Of a stretch of DNA of 64,000 nucleotides, positions 35,451-46,297 are shown one piece after another. The notes beneath the pieces were generated by a model that worked only from the letters and a program-made list of their open reading frames with translations, was not told the DNA's origin and did no database searches. How positions within the stretch are numbered: position 1 is the stretch's first letter; every line of letters starts with the position of its first letter. The position numbers were made by a program, and so were the translations under genes. The DNA comes from Sternotherus odoratus (lineage: Eukaryota > Chordata > Testudines > Kinosternidae): the NCBI GenBank assembly GCA_032164245.1, contig JAVMKO010000004.1, forward strand, positions 29,675,626 through 29,739,625, written 5' to 3'.

Positions 35451-37114
35451 GGATCATAATAGTCGCTTTGCTAACTTCAAAGTGTCCTATTATGCTAATG
35501 GAGCCTGGAGAAAATTATTTCTGTATCTGGAGTGTCTTGTACTGTTTGGGGAATGCTGGCACTGTTTATATAGGGAGGACTCTGATGGAGAGCAAGAGGT
35601 GTCTCTATCGTTCCAGATCATCCATGAGTGTGCTACCCCAGGAGGAAATGCGGAAAAGGTGGGGTGACTTGTTTGGGGGTTTTCTGAGTGTGGATCTCAG
35701 AGTTGAGCATATCTCTTGGGAAACGTACCCAGTGTGGTCAACTGTCTGTTTTAACTGGCAAAAATAATGTGATTTTTGGTGAGTGCTGTAGCCAGTTTTG
35801 CAATGAGAGAACACGGCTCTAGCCCTCGTGATGTCGAGCTGTGTCCAGGGGAAAATCCCCTCTGATTGGCTGTCTTCCCCTACTCTTGGGAAAGAGCAAT
35901 CAATAAGAACTGCTCCAGGAGGTGAGCAGAGCTCTCTTCCCTCCCCTCAGGATACAAGATAAAATACTGGGTATTTTGATGGGAAGAACTGATATCATTC
36001 TTAAAGAGGGGAGGTGAAAGAGAAGAGCAGAAACAGCCCAGCTGCTAAATTTATCTTGTCCCCACCTCTGACCCTTTCTATAAACAGTGGGTCAATCTGT
36101 TGTCTACTTCCCCCTCTGCTCTTCACCCCTTTTTAGCCTAGGAAGGGAAAGGGGGGGGGGAATAACCCCTGGACCTGCCCCCTCCAGCCCTGGGAAGAGG
36201 GAGAAGGGGACTACACCACAGCTTCCCACACCAGGGCACGGTGGGTGGAGAGCCCTGGAGCTGCAGAAGGGGCAGAGATGCACTGGTGCTAGTGACAGTG
36301 GGGGACTGGAGGGGCAGAGCTGATGTGCATACATAATTACTGGGCTGGGAGATGGGCAAATGTGGGAATGGAGTGACAGAATTAATTCAATTAGAATGTT
36401 CGAGCTTGGAGAGAAGCTGGAAGCTCCAGACCATAGTGCAGTCAGAGAGCTCTTGCAGGGAGACCAAAATCAATACTCTATGCATTTGGGAGAACTGGCA
36501 ACAGTTTTATTATCACAACCATTGTGAGTGGGCAACAAAAGGTAAAACGTGCTCTCTCTCCTGCCACGGACACAGACCAAAAAACACAAGATAGTCTTAG
36601 AAAAAAAAATCCAACCTCATGAGTTTTTGGCCATTCTCGTGATTTTTGGGAGTTGGATTAATGACAGAAGGATTTGCTAGTTATGAGTTTGGTATTATGT
36701 TTTTGTAGCTAGTGTGTGAAGTTAGAAAATGTTTTGATTTATAGATATTCAGCATTGACATTTCTCAGAAAATTGCAGGGGTGAACAGCAAAGCATGAGG
36801 GATGAATGGTGATGTGTTAGTTTGTGGATGCAGTCACATTACTAAGAACACTATGTACTACTGATTATTACTTGTGATAGAGTGAAGTTCTGTATGGAAC
36901 AGAAAAAATAATTAATACACTTTTTCAGTTCACTGGCCACCCCAAAAAATAAAATAAGTTCATTTTGGATCTACCCAATACTAACCTTTTCTCAGCTAAA
37001 CAGAACAAAATAAAATAAAGACTAAATAGTTTTGATTTGGGGGCATTGTTAACTGCTATTTAGTTAGAAACAAATTTGGAAATACCATTCATTGAGGAGG
37101 TGCCTTTCCCTTAT

Positions 37115-37265
37115 ATCCTATAGCCCAATGGCTAGAGCACTAACTTCGGATATGTGAGACCCTGGGTTCAAGTTCCCATTCTGCTGGATTGGGAGAAGAG
37201 ATTTGAACTTGGGTGTCTCATATGCAGGTGAGGTGCTCTTCACACTGGTCTATATTCTGGTGTGG
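37115..37265. repeat. Inverted pair of tRNA-like SINE monomers
   Basis: The left half carries an A-box-like TAGCCCAATGG (37121-37131) and a B-box-like GGGTTCAAGTTCCC (37164-37177). The right half is the same sequence in inverted orientation, read as 'agagcacctcacctgc...gttcaaatctct' on the minus strand. The two halves make an imperfect palindrome. It is not a tRNA gene: cloverleaf stems and anticodon arm are not conserved. Confidence 0.65.
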
Positions 37266-37844
37266 TCTCTCTGTTGCCCTTATTGAAGATATTCTACTTT
37301 GTATATATTCTTAAATATTCATCTGAGCAGGAAATTGAACCCTTTTTTCTTCTTCTCAATTGAGTGTCTTATCTGCAAAGCTATAGTTATTCTCACCCTC
37401 TTTCTCTGGTCTATGAATACTTAATTTTATAAATTAAAGGGGCAAACACCACTGCCATCACCACTGGGTTTGTGAATGGCCCCTAAGTCTCCTTAGGGAA
37501 ATTAGGTTAGAGATTGAAATACAAAAAAAGAACTCCCAGCTTGTGTGCTCTGTCAACTAGACATTTCTGCCTCTGTTGGAAATCTTACAAAATTTCTTTC
37601 TGTTTAAATATATATAAATATATATATAAAACCATTTTCATATGGACTAAGTTCAGCAGGTGTTTTGCCCTGCCCTGTTCTATTGAAATCAACAGAACTG
37701 CAGTAGTCCTAACCCTGGTAATAGCATACCCAGCAGAGACAACCAGAATGAACTGCATTACATGTAAAGTTCAATGAGAACATCTTAAATTACCGAAAGG
37801 TTTCGATTTTGAAAGCAGACTTTAGTTTCATTGTTGTTTGCAGT

Positions 37845-37930
37845 GTTTTTATAGCTGTGTTGGTCCCAGGGTGGTATTCGAGAGACCAGGTAAATGAGGT
37901 AATATATTTTTTTATTGGCCCAACTTCTCT
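37845..37930 (+). repeat. Interspersed repeat, 'gtgttggtcccagg' family
   Basis: The block 'tagctgtgttggtcccaggg', 'aggtaatatattttttta' and 'ttggcccaacttct' matches a family I recall as common in turtles, often associated with the 'cccacgaaagc' repeats. Class unknown. Confidence 0.5.
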
Positions 37931-37995
37931 CTCTTTCATTGACTTCTTGAGGCTTTTCCCACAAATCCTTTCAGCCTTTGACTGATTCTGACTCT

Positions 37996-38250
37996 GAGGG
38001 TTTGTCTACCAAGAGACTTTGTGTGTGGAACACTAGCTTGTTAAGTACTAACTGGCTACATTGACCCTGCTACTGTACACTAAACATTCCATAGTTGCTG
38101 TTTGAGACAGGAGTATGCCAAAGTGCATTACAGAACTTTGTGTGGACAGTAGCAGGTCCACACAGCAATGTAACGCTTAGCAAGTTAGCGTGCTGTAGAA
38201 TCACGCCCCGGCTAGCCACACGCTAAGTCTCCATGCAGACAAGCACTGAG
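37996..38250. mobile_element. Short DNA-transposon-like MITE
   Basis: The left end 'gagggtttgtctaccaagag' and the right end (reverse complement 'ctcagtgcttgtctgcatgg') agree over roughly 28 bp with mismatches, each followed by GACTT. The interior is about 200 bp with 'gttagc' motifs. Target duplication is not clear. Confidence 0.5.
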
Positions 38251-41194
38251 TGTCCTGAGGCAGCGGTGGGCAGTAATAGGGGTTCGAAAGGTCCTGAGTA
38301 TCACCGACAAAGTGCTGAACACCCACTGCTTCTACTAAAGTTAATGGGAGTTGCAAGTGTTCGTCATTTTGTAGCATGTCAGGAAGTGAAATGGATAAGT
38401 CTATTGAGCTACATTTCTATTTTCTAATGTCATGAAGGACCTAAAGTAAAATGTGCACTTTCAATCTGAAATGAGCACAAAAAAGTTGTTTTTCCCTAGA
38501 ATAGAAGCAACATTTACCTAAATCACATAGGAAAATATTCACAAATATAAGGATGTTTTCTACACTTCATTCTTTTGTTTCACAGAATGTATGTTTTGAT
38601 TTTGGTTACACCTCTCAATAAAGCATCTTCATCAGAAGAAAATGGGACTTCCTAGAGTTACAAGCAACTCTCTGCCCTTCCCAGTTGCTCTGAGACATGA
38701 TTGTTTCATTAGTAAAGAATGATGCTAAATGCAAGTTAAGTTGAACAGGGGAACTTTATTAAATCCTGTGCACTGCTCTTCCCATGTGGCTAAGTTGCTT
38801 CCAACCTAACTATCCATTCCCACGTCTTATCCATAACAACTCCTCCAGGAAACACGAACGTCTGACTCCAGTTACACTGATCATGGTACAGTGGTAGTTA
38901 AACTACATGTGCCCCATCTACACCAGTGCTTGTAGTTTGCTAATGCCATAGGAGTTGTACTGGCACTAGACCATCAGTGCGTGAAGTGCTAGTTCAGATG
39001 AAGCCTAAGACCAGCTATGAAGAAAGCTTGCATCAACAATCCTCTAATTTGAAGGGTAAAACATATTATACAAGGGACCTATTGACTTTGGTGGGAAACA
39101 TTTCCAGCCAAAAGTTGAGACTTCAGAGCCAATCTTATTTTAAAAAACAAACAAACAAACAAAAAAACGCTTGGCTAAGAGTTAGAACAGGTTGGTAATT
39201 TCTAGGCCTTTCATAGAAACGTATGGGCTCCTTTGTGGAAGTAGGGAAATTGTATAAGTAATCACTGCTGAATAGTACTCTTGCAAACTCAGCAGGAGAT
39301 AAGGGGTTGAGACCTCTCTCTTATAAATAGAGGGAACTTGAATCTAGGAGAGAGGGGGGTCTCTGCAGGGAAACCCTTGTACAGCCAAGCTTGAGGAGAA
39401 GGCTTAGGGTTATGTTCTTTAATTTATTGTGAGAGTTCGCAATGAAGCCAAACCCAGGAAAGATGTAATTACTCTGTGTGCTTACTTTCAGGATTAAGGC
39501 AGAATTTCTACTTTCAAATGTTTAGCATATGACTAGTTTAAACAAAATCCCATCCACTTTTTTTAGAAGCCATTGTTGCTCCAGCATGCTAGAATTCAGT
39601 TGACAGGAGCAGGGGAGCCACTTTATTTACAGACCTTCCATCATAAGAAATAGCAGGGATAAGTCCTGTGGGCAGGAGAATAATGACAACATTGACTCTG
39701 GATGGGGAGGAACAAAGCTGAATTCAAAAGTGTATAGTTGTGCAGGTCCTACTACAAAGGATGCAGTACTTTCTTTTTATATTTTAGTTAAAAAAAGAGA
39801 GAGAGAGAACAGAAACAATTGAGCTATTTACATTTGTACAACAGATACTGCCTAGTCTTTCTCTAATCTTTTCACTGCCCCTTAATATAGCATTTTATGT
39901 TGCAAACATGAATATTATGCAAAATCCTATACATTTCAAGGAGACTTTACATAATAAGCCATTCATTGTATTGGGGCTGAAGTACCTAGTAAGATATCGT
40001 TAGGCATGTATCATAAGGTATACATTAAAATATTTTAACATAGAATGGTGTAGCTTTTTGTGTGGTGAAGCTGCTGTCCTTCCACTTTGCAGTGTATTAA
40101 AATATAGGATATCTTATTTTTGGCTATTCGCAATCACAGGAATGTGTGGACGTATATCACAAGCAGTCACATCAAGTTCTCTTTGTCCTACCCTACTACT
40201 TCACTCTTTTTTCATTATATGAAGATTCCAGTGTTTTAGCCACTGTCCATATACTAAGACATTTTGTTGTGATACAACAGTTTTATACAACTGTAAGGAA
40301 CAAAAATCTCACGTTCCATTCCTGCATATAGAGTCCTATTGATTCTGAGTCTGTGGGATCATACCCAAGTATAATTATGGCCTAAAATAATTAAAAGAAT
40401 ACTATACCTGGCTACTTACAGAATATGATTTTCAAAACTTTACATCACTGTAGGTAGTAATATGGTCCCATGATACCCAGTAGTGTTAGAAAGAAACTGG
40501 TGTGTATTTATAATCAACTTTGTGACACATGCTCAAGTCACAGTTTCATAAGAAGGTATAGTATCTGCTGCTGAACGTGAGTCAAGTAAACACATCTATC
40601 GAGTCTGCAGATCAATGTAGTGTAGCTCCTTCTGATTTTCAGTGCAGGACAGTATATTTCAGTGTGCTAAAAGGATTAATGAGACTCGTATAATGCCAAC
40701 AAGCATCACAGACATACAGGGTACATTTCCAAAGCTTAAAATCAGTACAGTGGGCCACATTCATTCCTAACCTCAAAATTTGCTCACCTTTCTCACTGGA
40801 ACAGAGGATCCAGTGAGGTTACTTCAGAAATTAATCTAGCTCTTTCTGTTTACAGCCACTAGGCCAGTGCCATTAAGTGTCTCCTCTCAGGAGCTGGGTG
40901 CTGTCAAATTCTACAAGGAATTACAGACTTGAGCAGTCTGTGGTGATGAATGAATAAAGACCAGAAGGCTGCTTGTTAGTTCATTCTAAGCCTTTAGCAC
41001 CTCCAACCTGCTGAGAAACAGGAAGTGTGACGAATATTATATAACCCTCAACTGGCTGCAGACTGTGTCTCATTTATGATGCTTGCAATATGGCAAAACA
41101 GCAGAGTGCTTGAGGGTAGTGGCAGTATTTATATCTGTCATGTGGCTGACGTACTGTGAGGATCATCATAGGACTGTGAAAAATAGGTTTGCAA

Positions 41195-41540
41195 TTTAAG
41201 GGGAAGGTGTGGGGGTGAGATGTGGAGTTTTGGAAGGGTGATGTTTTATGGGGGGGGCATTTATTTGGGTCTTGAGCCACGGGGTGGGTTTATTTGGGAA
41301 GTTGGGGGTTGGGATGGTGGGGAGATGAGTGGGGGGCTATGGCAGGAGGAAGTTTTATGGGGTTTGGTTTTACATCTGGGATGGGGGGGCTATAGAGTGT
41401 TTATTTGGGGACAAAGTTGCAGGGAGTTGGAGGGGTTTAAGCAGGAGCTGGTAGGGTTGGGGATTGGATGAGCACTGCGGGAAGGATGGGTTGGAGTGCT
41501 ATGGCAGGAGCAGGTTGAGTGTGGGAGGAAAGTTTTTTGG
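41195..41540 (+). repeat. G-rich degenerate minisatellite
   Basis: Runs of 3-8 G recur every 15-30 bases, with repeated phrases 'tttatttggg' and 'ctatggcaggagga'. Units are degenerate. A C/T-rich segment with CTCCCTCC motifs follows at 41630-41705, so the strand skew switches. No coding function is credible for the overlapping frames. Confidence 0.6.
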
Positions 41541-42120
41541 GGAAAGGGAGCGGTATGTGTATGTTTGAATGTAAGTTTCTGTGTGACGATGTGGGTGGCC
41601 ACAGCTGGTTGTGGCTCTGTTTGGCTTCCTCCTCCTCAGTCCCTTCTCCCCTCTCCTCCCCTCAGCTCTCCTCCCTCCATCTTGCTTGCTCCCTCCCTCC
41701 CTTGCAGGCACCAGCCCCAGCTCTGTGATTGGCACTGGGGAGGGAAGGATTCTCTCCCACACCAGGGCATTAAAGAATGAGGTGAGCTCAGGTAATATGT
41801 TAATAGGGGTTATAGACGTATCCAAGGTAGTCCTATTAGCAAATATAGAGTTATCTTAAAGGAGGATATTTGCCTGCTGCAAAACGTGGTTTGTAATTAT
41901 GTCCTTGTTTCAATGAGAGAAGTGTTGTTACTGGAGGAGTTTTGTCACAGAGTACTTGAGCTCAACTAGTGTAGTAAGAAATATTGGGCTTATGCAGACA
42001 GATAATTAAAAGGTGAACCAATATTCTGGACATTAATCTTCATCTTTTACTTGGTAAAAGCATGCATGTGTATCTTTACAAATGTGGTATTTATGACTGG
42101 TCTGGCCCTTTTGCTTGCAG

Positions 42121-42219
42121 AATGGACTCAATGCCCTACACCTGGCTGCCAAAGAAGGCCATGTGGGACTGGTACAGGAGTTACTGGAAAGAGGGTCAGC
42201 AGTGGATTCAGCTACTAAG
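42121..42219 (+). CDS. ANK2: ANK2 exon encoding the second ANK repeat
   Basis: It encodes 33 residues, [20 protein letters not shown] followed by [13 protein letters not shown], a complete ankyrin repeat. The consensus signature is visible: [10 protein letters not shown] helix start, GH turn, VQELLERG second helix, and loop AVDSATK. The flanking sites are a pyrimidine-rich acceptor (ctggcccttttgcttgcAG) and donor AAG|GTAATA, both phase 0, so the exon is exactly one repeat long. Relative to my memory of mammalian ANK2 the sequence is nearly identical, with conservative changes around LLERGSA. The frame runs past the donor for 42 codons, but that part is intron. Confidence 0.97.
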
Positions 42220-44381
42220 GTAATATGTACATGTTTAGATAGTTTATTTACCGAGCAAAGAGATGAAAGAACTAAAGTAGATATTTTCCCTTGTTATCCA
42301 ATGGGCAGTGCAAATAGGAAATTTGAAAAAAACCCTGCAATATAAGCATATAAAATTAAGATAAATACCTCTTTGGTAAAGTATAAGGTGTTAATTTCTT
42401 CCTAAACCACAGGACCAGTTCTTCCAACGTTACAAGTCAGTTTACTTTCATTGACTTCAATATATGAGTTTGATACAGAAATTATAGAGTTGAAATTATG
42501 TGGTCTGTCTTATACAGGAGGTCAGGCTAGGTGATCAGTATGGTCGCTTCTGGCCCTAAAATCTGTGAATCTATGAATCAGCTGAGGCTCCTATGCTGTA
42601 AATGAAGATGAGGACTGAAAAGTATGTGTACAGTGGGAGCCTTAGGTTTCACTATTCTGAAGAAAATTAACCTTTCTAATGGCATTTTTCATTAGAGAGA
42701 CAAAGAATACAGCTGACCCATAGTAGAGTATTTCAGAATAGTGAAAATGTATAAGTGTAACATATGCAGGGCCCCATATATACTGCAATACAATGGGACT
42801 AAGTTCTGCAGCAATAACTACTACAGTATAATTCTACAGTACAATAACCAGTGATTATTCTCAGTAATGACTAATTCTAATGAAGGGTTTTCAGCTGTGC
42901 TCTGTAGGTAGCCGAGCTGCATGGCTTTCAGCATACGTTGTTGTTGTCCAAGTGGTCTTTTCTCTACCCAGTGCCACAGAATGCGGGACATTGTAGTCAG
43001 CTTCAGCAGTTAATTTTATCCGTTCTCAGGAGTTGCTTTATTCTCTAAGCATCCCAGCTGACCAGCTTGCACATCTGATTACACCTGCTTCTTTTCGGCA
43101 AGATGGACTCTAGCCCTGGCTCCTTGACCCCTTTCCTATCTGGCTCTGTAGAACAGTGAGGGAAACATACACTGTAATCCCAGTAACTCCTCTGCAAGCA
43201 GGTCCTTGCAGGGCAAAAGAGAAGGTAAACAATGCTGAGCACCTGTCTGAAGCACAATAATTCATTCTGCAGCAATATTCTGCAGGAATATGATAAATTC
43301 CATGTATTCTTGGAAAAATGCCCATTTCCACAACTGTACAATAAAAGAGTCTGGGTCCTCACTCCAACTGTTTCTCCCCTCACTGATGTAAAATGAGGGA
43401 ATCCTCAGGTCTCCCTTTCTTTAACCCATCCCTCTAACCATGAGCCTTGTATTGAACCATGTTTTTTCTAACCTAAATGGGACTATTTTAAGAGTACATT
43501 AGCACGTAGTTGTTCAGTGAAATCCCACTGTTAGATGTGGGATACTGCCTCTCCCAGGAACACCTTGGCTCACAGTGGGGCTGGGAATGAAATGCAAATG
43601 TCCAGCAAGGCTCTACTGCTCTAGCCATTTATGTTCCATGGGAGAGAAATGGGTTCTCCGGGAAGCCCCCATTGCACTCCCTCCACCCCACATAACAGCA
43701 ATCCTGCCTTCAGCTGAGAAGGACTCTCTCCAGTGACATTAATGCCAGTGGGAGTTCCTTAAGGACAATATGAAATAATGCCTCCCCCATTTCCCTGCTG
43801 CCTCCACCATTCTTCCAGTCCTGGTTACAGTCAAGTAATCGTGTTCTTTCCTATGCACACTTTACTAAGTGCCAACAAGTAGAAAACAGAGTAAAGTCTC
43901 TTCTCATTATTTTCACATTTAGGTGTTTTTTGTCTCTGGTAACCTGGTTCTTTCAGCAAAGTACTCAGTATTCAGACTGTTCTTTCAGACAAGTACAAGG
44001 AGATCTCACATTATTGGATCATGTAGGATGATTTAGAAGGCTCCTAGATCTCTGCTTTACCCTTTGGAGAGCACATCCACTGAGCTGAAGGAAAACCTAT
44101 CTACTTGAGTTATTTGTCAAACATGGAATAAACCAGTAATTTTTTCCATGCACCAGCCAATCCCTATTCCAGAACTCCACCCAAAAGGTTAAGAATATAC
44201 TCTGGGGAGTTAACATGAAAAAACCCCTGTGGAATGCCTTTTGGTGGCATATCCCAGCTCTGTCCTATGCAGTGTTCACTATAAGGTAGAACAGTGCCCT
44301 ATGAAGTAAGGCATGAAAGTAGAATTGTGTTCTGAATGTCATAATGATTGTTAATGAGGGATCATTTCTTTTACATAACAG
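42220..44381 (+). other. ANK2: ANK2 intron (about 2.2 kb)
   Basis: Short intron between the second and third repeat exons. It holds one CR1-like tail (42505-42579). The rest, including the minus-strand frames around 43045-43383, shows no recognisable feature. Confidence 0.9.
42505..42579 (+). mobile_element. CR1-like LINE 3' tail
   Basis: The motifs 'caggaggtcaggctaggtga', 'tggtcgcttctggcc' and the end 'tgtgaatctatgaat' follow the 3' end layout of CR1-group LINEs (ttctatgaat-type tail). Short and diverged. Confidence 0.65.
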
Positions 44382-44480
44382 AAAGGGAATACAGCCCTGC
44401 ACATTGCATCCTTGGCTGGACAAGCTGAAGTTGTCAAAGTTCTGGTTAAGGAAGGAGCCAATATTAATGCACAATCTCAG
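44382..44480 (+). CDS. ANK2: ANK2 exon encoding the third ANK repeat
   Basis: It encodes 33 residues, [20 protein letters not shown] followed by [13 protein letters not shown]. This is a complete ankyrin repeat with the canonical [17 protein letters not shown] and GANINAQS elements. The acceptor is tcttttacataacAG and the donor is CAG|GTATGG, both phase 0, so it joins the exon at 42121-42219 without a frame change (...DSATK|KGNTAL...). It is the last ANK2 exon I can find in the window. The next repeat exon of the family should begin with an NGFTPL-like sequence, and I did not find one up to 64000. Confidence 0.97.
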
Positions 44481-45225
44481 GTATGGTGATGTTTTCCCTC
44501 CATTGTAAGAATAATTTGGTGAAGCTTTGTAAAACACTAGGCATGCACAATACATGTTTCTCCTGCTTCTAATCCTGACAAATCAACCCAGCCTTCACCT
44601 GTGTCATGCATGGTATGTGACAGTGAGTATAAGTACCCAATTGCTTAGAATGAAGTCGTATGTTGGTTATGTGATGCATATACTTGGATTGTTGTTGACT
44701 GAGAACACCAAGGAGAATTTTTCCTGTGTTTTAGTAAATCAGGAGCCTCAAATAATCCCACTCTGCTAAGATTTTTTTAAATAATATGTTTGTCTTGAGT
44801 TGAATGAGAGGAAGTGAAGAAGATAAGTTCTCACCCCGTCAAGCTGCCTGGAATGGCTCACGAGTGAGAACACCCACCTCAGGGCAGATTGAAAAAGTAG
44901 GGCACAAGCCCCAAACTTGTTGTGAGTTCTGTACTTAGATTTCACCAACCAAGAATCAAGTGTGAACACCTCAAGCACTTATACAGCCTTAACATGGATT
45001 CACAGACAGTCCCTGGGGGATCTATCTTGACACCCAAGTTAGCTTGTCTTTGCGATAGATGGTTCCTTACATCAAAAATCACAACAGTGTTCAAGTTAGT
45101 CCCAGTCCCAAAGGACCTGTCACTTACCCCCAGATAAATTGTACCTTAGATCCTAAAATCAAGAAAATGTTTTTAGCCAATTCTGTAATAAATTAAATAA
45201 AGATGTATTAACTAAGAAAAAGAAG

Positions 45226-45400
45226 GGTAGCCATGTTAGCTTGTATCAACAAAAACAAGGAGTCCTTGTGGCACCTTAGAGACTACTAAATTTATTTGGG
45301 CATAAGCCTTCATGGGCTGTAACCCATTTCAGCTTATGCCCAAATAATTTTTTTAGTCTCTAAGATGCCAAAAAGACTCCTCTTTGTTGTTTGTTTGTTT
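45226..45400 (+). repeat. Interspersed repeat, 'cccacgaaagc' family, copy 2
   Basis: It contains 'ggtagccatgttagcttgta', 'tccttgtggcaccttagag' and 'gcataagccttcatgggc', followed by an inverted partial copy ('gcttatgcccaaat', 'tagtctctaagatgcc') that makes a fold-back of roughly 50 bp arms. Related to 17632-17740 and 52055-52162. Confidence 0.6.
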
Positions 45401-45491
45401 TTTTTAAATATATTAGTTATGTACTAGGTTAAAGCAGGTAAACACACACGCAAAAATGGGTTACAGTCTTAGGTTCCAAAAGGTAATAGAA

Positions 45492-46297
45492 CTGGGGTCT
45501 CAAACGCGTGACCTGCGGAGATATTTCCTGCAGCCTGCCAAGCTCCCCGCATCCCCCCGCCTCCTCAGCGTGCTGCGTCCCCACTCTTCTGCCTACCTCT
45601 AGGCCACGGGTGGGCAAACTACAGCCCACAAGATTGCCTCCTGTGGCACTGTAAGCCCTGCGCCGCTCCCTGAAGCAGCTGACACCACGTTCCTGTGGCC
45701 CCTGGAAGGAGGGAGGAGAGGGCTCCGTGCATTGCCCTCGTTTCCAGGCACTGCCTCCCCGCAGCTCCCATTGGCCGGAAACATGGAGCCATGGCCAATG
45801 GGAGCTTCATCGGAGGTACCTAGAGGAGTGTAAAGGGCAGCATACGGAAACCCTGTTCACCCCCTCACCCCGGGGGCTGCAGGGATGTGGTTCTGGCCAC
45901 TTCCTGGAGCGGCATGGCATGGGGGTAAGCAGGGAGACTGCCCTGGCCCTGGTGTGTGCCACTGCCATCCTAGAGCTGCTATAGGTAAGCGGTGCTGAGC
46001 CAGAGCCTGCACCCACACTCTTCCTGCACCCCACCTCCCTGCCCTGAGCCCTCTGTCGCATCCTGCACCCCTCCTGCACCCCCTGGCTGCAAGGAGGGGG
46101 TGGAGTTGGGGTGGGGACTTCGGGGAAGAGGCTGGAATGGGGGCGGGAAGGGGTGGGAAGAGGCAGGAGCAGGGTCTCATGGAAGGTTAGAGTGGGGGCA
46201 GGGCTGAGGCGGTGAAGGGGGGGGTGTTGGTGATGCAGTCCTTGGACCAATATAGTCCTCATGTGGCCCTCGTGATCATGTGTGTTTGAGATCCCTG
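45492..46297. mobile_element. hAT element carrying the shared CCAAT-containing GC module
   Basis: The termini CTGGGGTCTCAAAC and GTTTGAGATCCCTG are inverted repeats. A perfect 8-bp duplication taatagaa flanks the element (45484-45491 and 46298-46305). Inside, a second hAT-like terminus is visible at about 45605 ('cacgggtgggcaaactacag'), suggesting a chimeric or nested interior. The module at 45640-45930 includes an inverted pair AGCTCCCATTGGCC (45763-45776) and its reverse complement (45793-45806). Confidence 0.85.

Larger units (their letters stand above)
24275..42120 (+). other. ANK2: ANK2 intron (about 17.8 kb)
   Basis: The interval runs from the GTAAGA donor to the acceptor ending ttgcttgcAG. 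The stretches 24684-26311, 27094-28809, 31469-32819, 35451-37114 and 38251-41194 hold no gene I can see. They carry only poly-T/A runs (for example 27487-27503), faint old repeats and A/T-rich unique sequence. Confidence 0.8.

Noticed and set aside
37121..37190. Possible tRNA gene (A- and B-box-like sequences)
   Set aside because: Acceptor and anticodon stems are not complementary and an inverted copy follows; SINE-derived.
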